From Archivesica marissinica (Eukaryota; Mollusca; Bivalvia; Venerida; Vesicomyidae), in the NCBI GenBank assembly GCA_014843695.1, contig CM026400.1, positions 46,874,221-46,938,220 of the forward strand: a stretch of DNA of 64,000 bases. Direction: 5' to 3'. The number at the start of each line of letters is the position of its first letter. Within the stretch, counting starts at the first letter, position 1. The notes beneath the pieces are model-generated. The model did not search any database. It was given only the letters and a program-made list of their open reading frames with translations, and was not told the DNA's origin. Below are positions 8,360 to 20,800 of the stretch, in pieces. A program made the translations under genes and the position numbers.

Positions 8360-8453
8360 TATTTTATTACAAATTTATATTTGCTCGATCGCGAAACAAG
8401 TTCTTACGACTTATCGCTCTGGATATCTCATTCCTGATGGAATCCATCGCCCT
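8360..8453 (-). mobile_element. SINE family D fragment
   Basis: Contains TTACAAATTTATATTTGCTC, GATCGCGAAACAAGTTCTTA and CTCATTCCTGATGGAATCCA, matching the other family D copies. The head is missing. It breaks off inside the right part of the virus-like island. Confidence 0.7.
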
Positions 8454-8541
8454 CTAAAACGTACATTACGGATTATTAATAATTTATCGCGTTTTTATGG
8501 AATTATACGTAACGAGATAAGATATATATTATTCATTTTCG

Positions 8542-8649
8542 CTAAAGTACATAGGTTAAGTTTGTATATAGCGTATAATTAGGATTTCTTACTCGATAAA
8601 AACGTACGCCGAGTTTGAATAATATAATGAATTTACCCGTTGACAGCAT
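8542..8649 (-). pseudogene. 35-codon ORF behind inverted promoter module
   Basis: On the minus strand an ATG at 8649 opens 35 codons (MLSTGKFIILFKLGVRFYRV...) and stops at 8542, about 67 bases downstream of a TATAAATA (8716-8709). Position and spacing mimic the PC4-like and BIR genes, so this may be the start of another island gene, truncated by mutation or by the SINE at 8360-8453. No domain is recognised. Confidence 0.25.
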
Positions 8650-8685
8650 GGTTGAAGTTCGTGAAGCTTATGAGACGATTGAGGA

Positions 8686-8800
8686 CTAAGTCCGTTCTAA
8701 TTGGTCTATATTTATAGAAGCGTTCGTAATCGTTATTTATGGATCGGTTCGTAGTCTATATTTATAGAATGGTACGCGATCGCTATTTATAAAGCTATTA
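8686..8800 (-). promoter_or_regulatory. Inverted copy of TATA-rich promoter module
   Basis: Read on the minus strand, this contains TTTATAAATAGCGATCGCGT, TCTATAAATATAGACTACGA, CATAAATAACGATTACGAAC and TATAGACCAATTAGAACGGA. These align almost base for base with 5020-5125 on the plus strand. It is the clearest inverted repeat in the island. Confidence 0.7.
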
Positions 8801-8803
8801 TCA

Positions 8804-8975
8804 ATTAGTGACGCGTATACTAAAAAAGCAACGAGCTGGGTAGTTGAGCGATACGTCATCAATAGGCTCTATAGTGACGCGTATACTAAAAAAGTAAAGA
8901 GATCGGTAGTTGAGCGATACGTCATCAATAGGCTCTATAGTGACGAGTATACCAAAAAAGCAAAGAGACGGGTAT
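8804..8975. repeat. About 69-bp tandem repeat, 2.5 copies
   Basis: Unit contains TGACGCGTATACTAAAAAAG, GGTAGTTGAGCGATACGTCA and TCAATAGGCTCTATAG. On the minus strand it supplies TGATGACGTATCGC, also present upstream of the first island gene at 4585. It probably marks the outer promoter or terminal region of the virus-like island. Confidence 0.75.
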
Positions 8976-9028
8976 ACTACTCCTACTGTACATTTAAATT
9001 TAAATTTCAAACAGAAGTATATTGTAAA

Positions 9029-9373
9029 ATGATTTCACCCACACGTCACAGATCAGCATTATGTAAATTTAGATGTGGAGTTGCTCCATTACGTATAGAA
9101 ACCGGAAGGTATGAGAATTTACCACTTGATGAACGTAAGTGCCCTTTCTGTAATGTATTAGAAGACGAAAGTCATGTATTATTAGAATGTTCACTGTATG
9201 ATGATTTGAGAGCTGTTCTCTTAGAGAAAGCCTCATTATATGAAAATTACTTTCGGAACAAACCTGTATCCGACCAGCTTAGAATTATTTTTACTACTAT
9301 ACCTCTGATTAGAATTGTTGCCAAAACCTGTTTTTATATTCTTCAAAGACGATTCTTTTATTTATGTAAATAA
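9029..9373 (+). pseudogene. LINE ORF2 C-terminal zinc-knuckle fragment
   Basis: The 114-residue ORF contains FRCGVAPLRIETGRYENLP, then CPFC and an EDESHVLLECSLY segment. This is the C-terminal Cys/His domain that ends many non-LTR reverse-transcriptase polyproteins (pattern RfR.G.aPL..EtGRY...C..C...vEdE.HvLl.CplY). The frame is also open a short way upstream without RT motifs, so this is a 5'-truncated copy. It abuts the right end of the virus-like island. Confidence 0.7.
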
Positions 9374-10022
9374 TGTATCCATTTGATTTATTGATTGTGT
9401 GTCTCTTATCCATTCCGAGAAACAGCTGCTAATTAGTTCAACCGCGATCTGATCGAGGTTGATAACTGATATTTTAAAACATTTCTTAATTGCGCATTAG
9501 TGCTTTTTTTCCATTTCAGTATTTCAAAATTTCTGGTTTTAGTAAGTATTTAATTTTCAATTAGCGACTGTTCCTCGGTTTTAATATGTAAATATAATAA
9601 TATGTCGTTAGACTGTGATAGTTTGATTATCTGTGATTACATTAGTCTCTTATAATTCTTTTATAATGAATGGTGTTGTACTATGCCACGATAATTTGTT
9701 GTGTATATTTTATGTATTGTACAACGGTGAGACTGAAATAAAGAAAGAATAAATCTTCTATATAATCAGTTAATTATCAATTAATGGTCAGTTAATCAGT
9801 CTTTATCCGCTAATAGCAAGTTAATTAACAACAAGAGCAACACAGTTTATTTAGCAAATCGACATAATACATGCCTTTGGCTAATGAACAGTATACTCAT
9901 GTATATATTTGAATGAAAATTGTAATCATTACAATCGTTCACATGTATACAGTATTATTTGCTTAGAGCTATGATTCCATCATTTATATGTTGATATAAT
10001 TATGTATAAAGTGTCTGTCATG

Positions 10023-10026
<4 letters not shown>

Positions 10027-10064
<38 letters not shown>
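10027..10064. repeat. (TA)n dinucleotide tract
   Basis: About 19 uninterrupted TA dinucleotides, with a shorter TA tract at about 10218-10231. Confidence 0.9.
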
Positions 10065-10067
<3 letters not shown>

Positions 10068-10639
10068 TACTTTAATATCATATTAACCATTGTAAATAAT
10101 TGCTTTATTAGTTTAAGGTGACTTATAGGCCCACTGGGCCGGGTGCTATTGTATTAATGTACATTTGTTGTAATATTGTAATTATAAACTGAATGCACAT
10201 GTCACTACAATAAAAATAATATATATATATATACATACTTATAATCACACAAATATGAGTGAAATAATCATTCGTTAATATGGTAGTTTACATATGATAT
10301 ATGTATATACAATTAAATGTCCTTAAAGCAGCATTACATCGTATGAAATAAAAGATATTTGAAAAATTCAATTTTACGTATGGGTAGCAATGCTGCTACA
10401 CATTCTAACATTATACTTTGTATGTTTATGTTCATTTGGTAAACAGTGTTTTTTTGCGATAAAACAAACTCGAAACCGAAAGTAGAACTTTCCGAGTCGA
10501 TCGGTCACGCACTTGTTTACAACTGGAACGCACTGTCCGCACTTGTTTACATTCGGAATGCATCGACCCATTTGTCCCACGTTGTCTTTGTTAATTAAAT
10601 TACTTGATATGTTGATTCATACCTCTGTTAGCTAAGTCG

Positions 10640-10703
10640 TTTAGGGACATTTCTACATCCCCGCGAGAGGTTCGACATTAGAGGAAGATAGATAGATAGA
10701 TAG
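10640..10703 (+). mobile_element. LINE/SINE 3' end with GATA tail
   Basis: ACATCCCCGCGAGAGGTTCG followed by ACATTAGAGGAA and (GATA)n. It is the plus-orientation counterpart of the 3' end of the LINE at 34.1-36.8 kb, so it is a severely 5'-truncated copy or the tail of a SINE sharing that end. Confidence 0.55.
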
Positions 10704-11373
10704 TCTTTCATGTTCAAAATATATACGTTGTTTTCTACGTCCGTCATTCATGCGCGCTCTGCGTGTTGACATTTCGTGTGTTGATAAACAAATTCGCGTA
10801 TACGACGGTTTAAATTTATTGGAATTTTATCGTTTCTATTTCGATTTTTGTAAACACACACACATTAGTATTTATATTTTACCCAAAACATCCTTTATTA
10901 CGATGTAATGCTGCTTTAAATTCGGCCAATATACGGTTGGCATGTATTTAGATCGAATATCAGAATATTTCTGGCATATAAGTAAAACATGATATTCAGA
11001 TTCTACAACACTGCAGTCGCCCAAATGCATTTATGCAGTGGCGACTTTAAATAAAACTACATCGTTCGTTCGATTCTACAACATTTAATTGACAGTGTTG
11101 ACAAATTCGGTTTATTCTTTCAGTACCGTTATATCTAAACGTTTCAATAGCGAGGCTATGCGATGATAATCTATAGCAAGTAAACAATTTGCGTAGATAA
11201 TAATTTTCTATTTTGTCAAGATATATTTCATAATTAAAGGAGGTCTTAAATTGTACATAATAATAACAATCAGGGAATGGCCAGTTAATAATCAGTTTGT
11301 AATAATCTGAGAATGAGGATCAGGTTGGAATCAGTTCCTAATCTGTTAATAATGTGTACCTGGATCAGGACCA

Positions 11374-11614
11374 ACAGCGTGGTCGAGTGGTTAAGGTCGC
11401 TGACTTGCATACCACTGTAACCTATCATCACTGATGGTCACGGGTTCGAGCCCCACTCAGACCGTGTCTCTTTATATAAAAAGGTTGGCAATGTCTTACC
11501 GAGATTGGTTGGTGAACCAATTACTGGTTAACAGCTGGAGCCTGCCCAGGAAAGGTGTTGTTAGGTAAACTGCCCGTCGCTCAAATGAGCAACTGGTAGC
11601 GACGTTAAATAAAC
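11374..11614 (+). mobile_element. tRNA-derived SINE, family B
   Basis: The head GTGGTCGAGTGGTTAAGGTC resembles the A-box of a class II (Ser/Leu-like) tRNA. GGTCACGGGTTCGAGCCCCA carries the B-box. The body includes ACTGGTTAACAGCTGGAGCC, and the tail CAACTGGTAGCGACGTTAAA ends in TAAATAAAC. The tail is shared with family A. A second copy is at 30890-31125. Confidence 0.8.
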
Positions 11615-11711
11615 TTACAGTTAAAACATGCGCTATGCCGAGTGCCCTCTAGTACATTGTGTATACGACAGAAGTATAAATGTTTACGGTGCAGTATTTC
11701 ATATTTTCCAG

Positions 11712-11826
11712 ACACGAGTTCTACCGAAACAACCACCTTAAGCGAATCCATAAACATGGCTCTGGGACGTATATATTGACGTTTCAACCGACGGAAACAA
11801 GCAATGGTATTACTACTGAGAAAACG
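11712..11826 (+). CDS. Amine oxidase exon (first visible)
   Basis: Acceptor TCATATTTTCCAG before 11712; donor ACG|GTAATA after 11826. It encodes HEFYRNNHLKRIHKHGSG and a Thr-rich stretch ending TTEKT, with the first base completing a codon from an unseen upstream exon. It ends in phase 0, which fits the next exon. It corresponds to the variable strand region before the VILxxPR motif. Confidence 0.6.
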
Positions 11827-14800
11827 GTAATATTATTGCATCCCGATACAACTGAACTAGACAATAATTGATACATTTCCATACAAATCTTGTATAGCAA
11901 TTTTTGTTAAAATAATAGTATTAATAAAATTGAAAGAAGATATTCTAGTAGTTAGTTGGAAGGCGTTAATTAGATGAATCATACATTATTTGCTATTTGA
12001 CATTTACATTACATACATAATCACGACAAAGCAAAGACAATGCCAAATGGACTAGGCAACAAGTTATAACAACATTAGTAAACTGCCCTCCTAAAAAGTG
12101 GGTGGCATGTACGAGACATATTCGGACACAATACACATGAAAACGATAAAAAAAAAAGCTTAAACATGAATTGTCCAAATTTTCTATTCTCACAAATAAG
12201 TTGTGATCATTTATCACAGCTAATTAATTGCACGATGTTTTAGATGTAGTTATTTTATGGATTTAGGCGCGATTAGCAAGATGGTTTAGTATAGAAAATA
12301 CTTTGTATTTGGCAATTTGTAACGTGCACGTTTATACTCTTTAGGTTTCTAAAGTCATATTATGGGTTTAATATAGACAATACTTTCTATTTGGCAATTT
12401 AGCCTTCATTTTATGTCTATTTTAGTTTTTGACTTTCATCCCATTATTGGCTTTCCACTCTGATATGTTCTTATTAACTGTATGGTTCAAAATAGCATGT
12501 TACAAATCAGATAAGTCGTCCCTCCAAAACACATTAAATTGTACGTGTTCATTCAATCAATTCGTTGTACTGTCCGGTTTGGAGGGAATTCCGATTTAGA
12601 GGGGTTCCGGTTTTGAGGGGTTTCACTGTATATATATGATTCTATTTAATTTATTTTATTTATGTCTCATCAATAACAGAACCACATTAAAATAATACAT
12701 GGTATAGTACATTGCCACTCATAAATGAGTTACAAGAGACGGTATTTATCAAAGTATAAAACACATCACATTATGCAGTTGTAATAATATAGTATGATAT
12801 AACACATGTATATACATAAATGTATTTGTAAACAACACATGCTAAATCTGAATAGCCTACGCTAATCTAACCTAAAATAAGCTTACAATCAAAATGATAT
12901 CATAAAATGCTGATGATTGTATGAGAGCACTATTGCGCATATTAAAAAAATGTTTTGAAAAAGCAAATATCAACTCTGATCATATCAGAATTGAACTGAT
13001 TAGCATAGACTATTCAGCTGGTATTAAAAATGCATTGGATTATTAAGAAAAATTGAAGCATTGTGTACAAAGGTAACAATAACGTCTTTGTAGAATATTA
13101 AAACAGGTTTTGGCACTTAATCTCATTGTATGTAATATAATAAATCTCTTCTGTAAACATGACTGTAGGTTAAATGTCATTGAACTCACCATGCTAAACA
13201 AGTGTGGTGATTGTACCATCTATCCAGATATAGCTGAATATCAATTACCAAATTGAAGTCAAGTAAACGTTTTTATTTGTATAAACATGTCCATCGCCAA
13301 GAAACTTTTTTTTTACGTTTATATATCGTCGTTACCGGTTGCCTATATGAGCGACGCCTCCTGAAGAGATTAGTAATTTTAGATTTTTGGAGGATAGTGC
13401 ATGATACAGACAGAGTCCAATTCCAGAATCTCCTATGGTTCTTGTACGTGTAAGATGTAAAGCACCGACACGAGACCTCGGTTTAACGTCCCATCTGAAA
13501 GACTGTTAATTTTATTAGGGTCAGACGGGGGATCGAACCTGCGATCCCTGGATTACCAGTCCAGCGTGTTACCACTGGACTACAGATCTACATATTAAAC
13601 TAAGCTCTCATTCTACAACTGTACACAGTTGACATACCATTAATATTATAATAAATGTTCAACCTATTATCTTACAGAGCGACTCGGCCATTAAAATCTG
13701 TGCCAAGAAGGTGATACTGGGAATTCCTAGAATTGCACTGGAACGTCTTGACTGGGAGGAACTGAAGCAGGACCCAGTTCAAGACTACATCAAGAATGCA
13801 GTCACGGTAACGCAGTCACATTATAACATTCTGGGGGTCTTAAACAGTGTATGCATTTCAGAATTCCCGAATCATTCATTTACTCGTGTCAACACATTAA
13901 TAGATTTAGTGTCGATAATCTGAATTTACTCGGGTCAACACATTAATAGATTTAGTGTCGATAATCTGAATTTACTCGTGTCAACACATTAATAGATTTA
14001 GTGTCGATAATCTGAATTTACTCGGGTCAACACATTAACAGATTTAGTGTCGACAATCTGAATTTACTCGTTTCAACACATTAATAGATTTAGTGTCGAC
14101 AATCTGAATGTACTCGTGTCAACACATTAATAGATTTAGTGTAGACCATCTGAATTTACTCATGTCAAAACATTAATAGATTTAGTGTAGACCATCTGAA
14201 TTCAGGACTACACTGTAACAGAACAACATTCAATACACAGTCAATCAGCAACGGACAAGCAATGTAGCACATTGTTTAATTCTCACTACAATGTATAGAT
14301 TTAGGATATACGTGTAATTCACATTCAGGATAACATTCAGGATAGAGTTCTAGATGAACATTCAGGATAGAAGTCCAGCCTTCATCAGCCCTTCCCTAAA
14401 GACATGTCTAGATTAGCACACGAACTCATAGACTGGTGTCGCTTCAAACATGACAGAGCAGGAATACACGTTTTTGATCTCAAAATTAGTTGTATAATGT
14501 TAAATTACCGTTCAAAATAACACTTTCTAAAACAAGTTGTTATCATGCATATGCAAGTGATTCAGCAAGGAAATAAATTCAATAAATAAAATAGTTTAAC
14601 TCTTTGATAAAAGCGCCTTTGCAAAAATCGGAGAACCCGATCAGACGGAACAGAACGTGCCGTCTGATCAGGATATATGACGTTTGCTCTTCAGACAGTG
14701 GGGCTGAAACACATGTCCAAATAGAAAACAACATATATCCTGCGCTACGCCGCGGCTCATGCGGATCTATGTTGTTTGCACATTTGCTGTGAATTTATTC

Positions 14801-17800
14801 CGCACTGAAAGAGTTAATGTACGTCTAATACATAACTATGAGGATATATGTAATGAAGATACTAACGTATTACATTTGGCATATATTATTCCTAAGGAAA
14901 GGACAGCAGGCAAGATGTATTTTGGATACGAGAGCGCCTGGTGGAGGGATCTAGCCAAAGCTACGGTGTATGCAGTCTCAATGACACCATTAAGACAGAC
15001 ATATGATGTTGGTGTATCGGAATCGACGACCAAAGCGGTACTGAATCCGGGATATCCGGACATAGGTCTGTAAAAATACCACAAGAATAAACTACTTTAC
15101 CTATTATATCACAGGTAAACTGTTAGCATGATATATGTATACCGGCACCAAAAAAGAAACGATGCACTTGCATTTAACAAAGGTAAATGAGTATCCTTTT
15201 TTCTAAACATAGGCAAATTTGGACGTCTATGCGCTTAAATATTGGGTAAATTACTGCAATGTGTGAATGATTAAAATCCATAAGTAACACCCAATATATA
15301 AGTGCACAGTTGTTTATGTTGTCAGTATATATATGATACCGCGTACATCCATTTTCCTTTACTTATAATATTCTACTATCCTCTATATTATGTTTTCACG
15401 CATCCCTTTGATGATACTACAGACGGACAGGTTTTACTGTAACGTATTGCTTAGTGCAACGTACCAGCAGTTTGAATTTCCCGCCAAGCAAACTAAATAT
15501 TATGACCAAGATTTGTGACCGCCGCTTAAACTACAACCTCTGACTATGATCACGTAATGCAAACTACCCAATGACTGAATGCTCGGCAATGGAGGTGTGT
15601 TCCGATTAACTAATGGGGCCTCTGTATGCTTCAATATGACTGGGAAACCGCAGGATGGCCAGAATCCCAACATGTCAAGCGTTACGGATCCTCCGTACTG
15701 TATGCTTCAATATGACTGGGAAACCGCAGGATGGCCAGAATCCCAACATGTCAAGCCTTACGGATCCACCGTTCTGTATGCTTCAATATGACTGGAGAAC
15801 CGCAGGATGGCCAGAATCCCAACATGTCAAGCGTTACGGATCCACCGTTCTGTATGCTTCAATATGACTGGAGAACCGCAGGATGGCCAGAATCCCACCA
15901 TGTCAAGCGTTACGGATCCTCCGTTCTGTATGCTTCAATATGACTGGAGAACCGCAGGATGGCCAAAATCCCAACATGTCAAGCGTTATGGATCCACCGT
16001 TCTGTATGCTTCAATCTTACAGTGGTCATGTGATGCAACATCCACTTGTAACAAAATTTCGTTTCAGGCTATTGTCAATTTATACTTGCCCACGACCGAA
16101 GTATCTGCAAATATGAAGTGTTTAAAAAAAACATTATTTGATCGTTTCCTTTATGTCGCTTAAATCTCTCTTGTACAGTGTATTATGGAGTCCTTAATAT
16201 GTACTGTTAATGTGAGGGGATTCAGAAATACACGAAAACGATTAGAAGTGTTCCAGTGGCTAAAAGGTAAAGATGTTTCTATTTGTCTTTTGCAAGAGAC
16301 GCACTCAACAAATGATATTGTTAAGAAATGGAAGTCAGACTGGAAGGGTGATGCTTATTTTAGTGGTACAAAGTCTAATAGTGAAGGTGTAGCGATACTT
16401 CTAAACATAGCTGGGTCCTATACCGTCCACAATTTTACAGAAATAATAAAAGGCAGACTAATTGCACTAGAACTTAAAATAAATGATCAAGAAATTACAA
16501 TAATAAATATATATGGACCAAACAATGATGATATCAATATATTTATGGCACTAGAAGATTTTTTACATACAAACGACGATAAAAATTTCATAATACGATA
16601 TTAAATATTCATCTGGACAAAAAGAATGGCCGAAAGGACACCCATACCAAATGTAGAAACAAATTAAACAATATAATGCAGCACTTTAACCTAACAGATA
16701 TTTGGAGACATCTCAATAAATCGTCGCTACAATATACATGGCACTCTAACACAAAGCCTCCGATATTTAGCAGGTTAGATTTCTTTTTAGTGTCTGAACA
16801 TTTGTGCAACATTACAAAGGCATGCAATATTAAACCAGGATACAAGACTGATCATTCCATAGTTTTAATTAATATAAGTTTTATTAACCAAGAAAGGGGA
16901 CCTGGCTACTTCAAAGTAAACAATAGTCTATTGCTTATCAATGAGTACCAAAGTATAATAAAGAATAGTATAAAGGAAACCGTTCAATTCAATCATGTTG
17001 CTAGTCCAAATGTTTTATGGGAATTGATTAAAGGAAATATAAGGAATGCAACTATAAAATATGCTACACGTAAGAAAAAACTTGACATAAAAGCGGAAGC
17101 CAGACTAACTAATGAAATAGAAGAACTTGAAAATAGACTAATAACATCAAATATCAATGTAGATCAAAATAAAGAAGATCTAATACATAAACAACAAGAA
17201 CTCAATAATTTATACGATCAACGAGTCAATGGTATGATGATAAGATCAAAGGCCTTACATATTGAAGGAAATGAAAAGAACACAAAATATTTTGCAAACC
17301 TTGAGAAACGACATGCGGAAAAGAAAACTATTACAAAATTATATGTAAATGAACACGAAAAAGTAGGTCCCAAAAACATCTTAAATGAAGAAGTGACTTT
17401 CTATAAGAGTCTCTACAAAAAACGTGATATAGCAGCATCAAAGATAAATTTCTTCAATCAGTCAGTAAATAAATTGTCACATAATTATAGCGTAAATTGT
17501 GAAGGTCTATTAAATGAATACGAGTGCTCGAATTCATTACTTGAAATGAAAAATAATAAAAGTCCTGGTTCGGATGGATTAACAACTGAATTCTACAAAA
17601 TATTCTGGAATGATTTAAAACAATATTACGTCAATTCGCTAAACTGTTCTTTTTATACTGGTGAGTTAACAGACCTCCAAAAACAAGGCATAATAACATT
17701 ACTGCCAAAATCAAATCAGGAATAGATCATACATCACTATCAAATTGGCGTCCAATCAGTCTTCTTAATATTGATTATAAGATTGCTACCAAAAGAGTAG

Positions 17801-20800
17801 CCAACAGACTGAAAAGTGCTTTACCACAAATTATTAGTCCTGAACAAACTGGTTTTATGAAAGGTCGTTATATCGGTGAAAATGTCCGTTTAATATTTGA
17901 AATAATTGAATATCTTGAAGATAAAATCCTTCCCGGCATCCTATTCTTCTCAGACTACGAAAAAGCATTCGACAGTCTCAGTCACGATTTCATATTTAAA
18001 TGTCTGCAACATTTTAACTTTGGAGAGAATCTTATTAAATGGGTAAAGCTATTCTACAATAATGTAAACAGTGTAATAATAAATAACGGCCATATGTCGG
18101 AATCGTTTCAGATTGAAAGAGGTGTAAGACAATGTTGTCCTCTGTCATCTTCTCTTTTTATTATATGTATGGAAGTACTTTCCAGCGTAATTGCAAAAGA
18201 TATAGATATTAAAGGAATTACCATCAAAAATAGAGAAATAAAACAAACGCTTTTCGCAGATGATGCCACATATATCAATAATGGTGAACAAAAGTCATTT
18301 GAACGTTTAATAGAGGTCATAACCAAATTTGGAACGATTTCAGGTCTTAATCTTAACACTTTCAAGTCAACAGTTCTCAGAATAGGTTCATTAAAAGATG
18401 CCAACATAAGATATCGCGATGATATCAAATTTACCTGGGCAAATCAAAATGCAAAAACTCTGGGAATGGTTTTCAGCACAAATAAAGAACTTAACATTAA
18501 GTTAAATCTAGAACCAAAACTACAAGAATTTAAAAACTCTTTGAAGCAATGGCAACACCGCAAATTAACACTTCTAGGCAAAGTAACTGTAATCAAGACC
18601 TTTGCGCTACCAAAATTAGTATATCCATTTACCGTTTTATCTAACCCTTCTGTAAATATCATGAAAGACATCAATAAATCCATATATAGTTTTCTATGGG
18701 ATGGTAAACCGGACAAAATTAAACGAAATGTGTTGAAGCGACAGTTTGAAAAAGGAGGTTTAAAGGTAACTGACATTCAAGCTTTTCTTTACTCAATTAA
18801 AGCATGTTGGGTGAAAAGATTTTTAAATAAAGATAATAAAGGGTTATGGAAATGTTTCTTTGAATCACCTCTTCAAAAATGTGGAGAAGATTTTATCTTT
18901 GAATGCAACATGTCATTAGCAGATATTAATAACATATGTTTTAAAAACAATTTTCTGAAAGACGTTTTGTATGCATGGTTTAAAGTAAACTCCGATTTCG
19001 ACAAAACCAATGATACTGTGAGAAAACATATCATATGGAACAACTCGGATATTAAAACAGAAGGAAAGACATTATTTTTAAAAAAATGGTTTGATAAAGG
19101 AATGAATTATATAGAGCAATTATACGACTTTCGAAACAATAAATTATTTTCATTTAATGAAGCTAAAACAATATTTGATATAAATGAAGACCAATTTCTA
19201 AATTACTTCAAACTGACTAAAAGTATCCCAAGGAAATATGTAACCATCTTAAACCCAGAAATCTTAACACATGCCAGAAAAGAAACATTGTTATACAAAT
19301 TGGTAAAATCTAGAAATCCAAATCAACTTCTATATCATATACAAATACAAGCAGCAAGTGAATAATCTATAACCTCAGAACAGAAGTGGAATACTATGTT
19401 TCCATAACACATCCTGAATTGGAAACATATTTATTCACTAACATTTGAAGCTACAATAGATACTACATTAAGAAGTTTTCAATATCGCTTTCTAATGCAG
19501 CTTATCCCAACAAATACATACTTATTTAGATGTAAATTGACGCCAACTAATATATGTGATTTTTGTAACATGCATGTCGAAAGTATCGAACATATGTTTT
19601 GGGAATGTGCATACATCCAACAATTATGGAATAACCTATCTCAACTTTTAATATCCAAGAATATTACTGTTGTGTTCAACCTCGCAGACATATGTTTTGG
19701 TAGAACACAAAATTCTAAATCATACAAATGTATAAATTACATTATTATTTTGTGCAAATATTTTATTTTTAGAATGAAGTATATGAAAACTATTCCCCAT
19801 TTCGAGCATTTTAAAAGATACTTAGATATAAGAATTAATCTAGAAAAGGCTATAGCACTGGAAAGAAACAAATTAGAGCAACACAATCGGAAATGATCTC
19901 TTTTTTCTTAAATCATGCACTGAACCCCGAGTTTAAAAAGATAGTACATTAATATTGTCAAATGGAAACGATCACTTATACCCAACTACGTTTATGCTTT
20001 TTGCTGGGGTTTTTTCTCCTTGCATTTGTCCATCTATCAAAATGTTAAGGAATGTTGGTACTCTTTCTGTCAAGGTACATTATTCTCAATCAAAAACATT
20101 TGTAAAATACATATATATATATATACATGTTAAATAACTAATAATACATGTAATGCTTAACAATATGTGATATCAATGTATGCATAGATGTAATGCATGT
20201 ATAAAATGTATGTATGAATGTATGTATGTATGTTATCTATGTATCAAAATAAAGGAGGTTACCCGATAGGGGCCTCACAAAAAACAAAAACATGTTAAGC
20301 GTTATGGAACCACCGTTCTGTATGCTTCAATATGACTGGAAAACCGCAGGATGGCAGAATACCAACATGTTAAGCGTTATGGAACCACCGTTCTGTATGC
20401 TTCAATATGACTGGAGAACCGCAGGATGGCAGAATACCAACATGTCAAGCGTTATGGAACTACCATTCTGTGTGCTTCAATATGACTGGAAAACCGCAGG
20501 ATGGCCAGAATACCAACATGTCAAGCGTTATGGAACCACCGTTATGTATACTTCAATATGACTGGAGAACCGCAGGATGGCCAGAATCCCAACATGTCAA
20601 GCGTTATGGAACCACCGTTCTGTATGCTTCAATATGACTGGAGAACCGCAGGATGGCCAGAATCCCAACATGTCAGGCATTATGGAACCACCGTTCTGTA
20701 AGCTTCAATATGACTGGAGAACCGCAGGATGGCCAGAATACCAACATGTCAAACGTTATGGAACCACCGTTCTGTATGCTTCAATATGACTGGAGAACCG

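Larger units (their letters stand above)
9374..11373. other. AT-rich non-coding stretch
   Basis: About 2 kb without a recognised gene. Holds an AATAAAG-type signal near 9738, a (TA)n tract at about 10027-10064, and a LINE/SINE 3' end at about 10640-10703 (ATCCCCGCGAGAGGTTCGAC followed by GATA repeats). Earlier exons of the amine oxidase gene may lie here or further upstream, but none could be identified. Confidence 0.4.
16016..20289 (+). mobile_element. Tx1/L1-like LINE inserted in the 76-bp array
   Basis: A 4.3-kb non-LTR element lies precisely between two halves of a 76-bp minisatellite. It contains an AP-endonuclease domain, a reverse transcriptase and a C-terminal zinc knuckle in series, then a 3' UTR with AATAAA at 20248 and an A-rich end (CACAAAAAACAAAAAC). 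No ORF1 is visible, so the copy is 5'-truncated or the element lacks one. Three frame disruptions make it inactive, but the catalytic residues remain readable. Confidence 0.8.

Noticed and set aside
15579..16116. Overlapping 70-codon ORFs every 76 bases
   Set aside because: Readings of the 76-bp minisatellite; the same happens at 20.3-20.9 kb.
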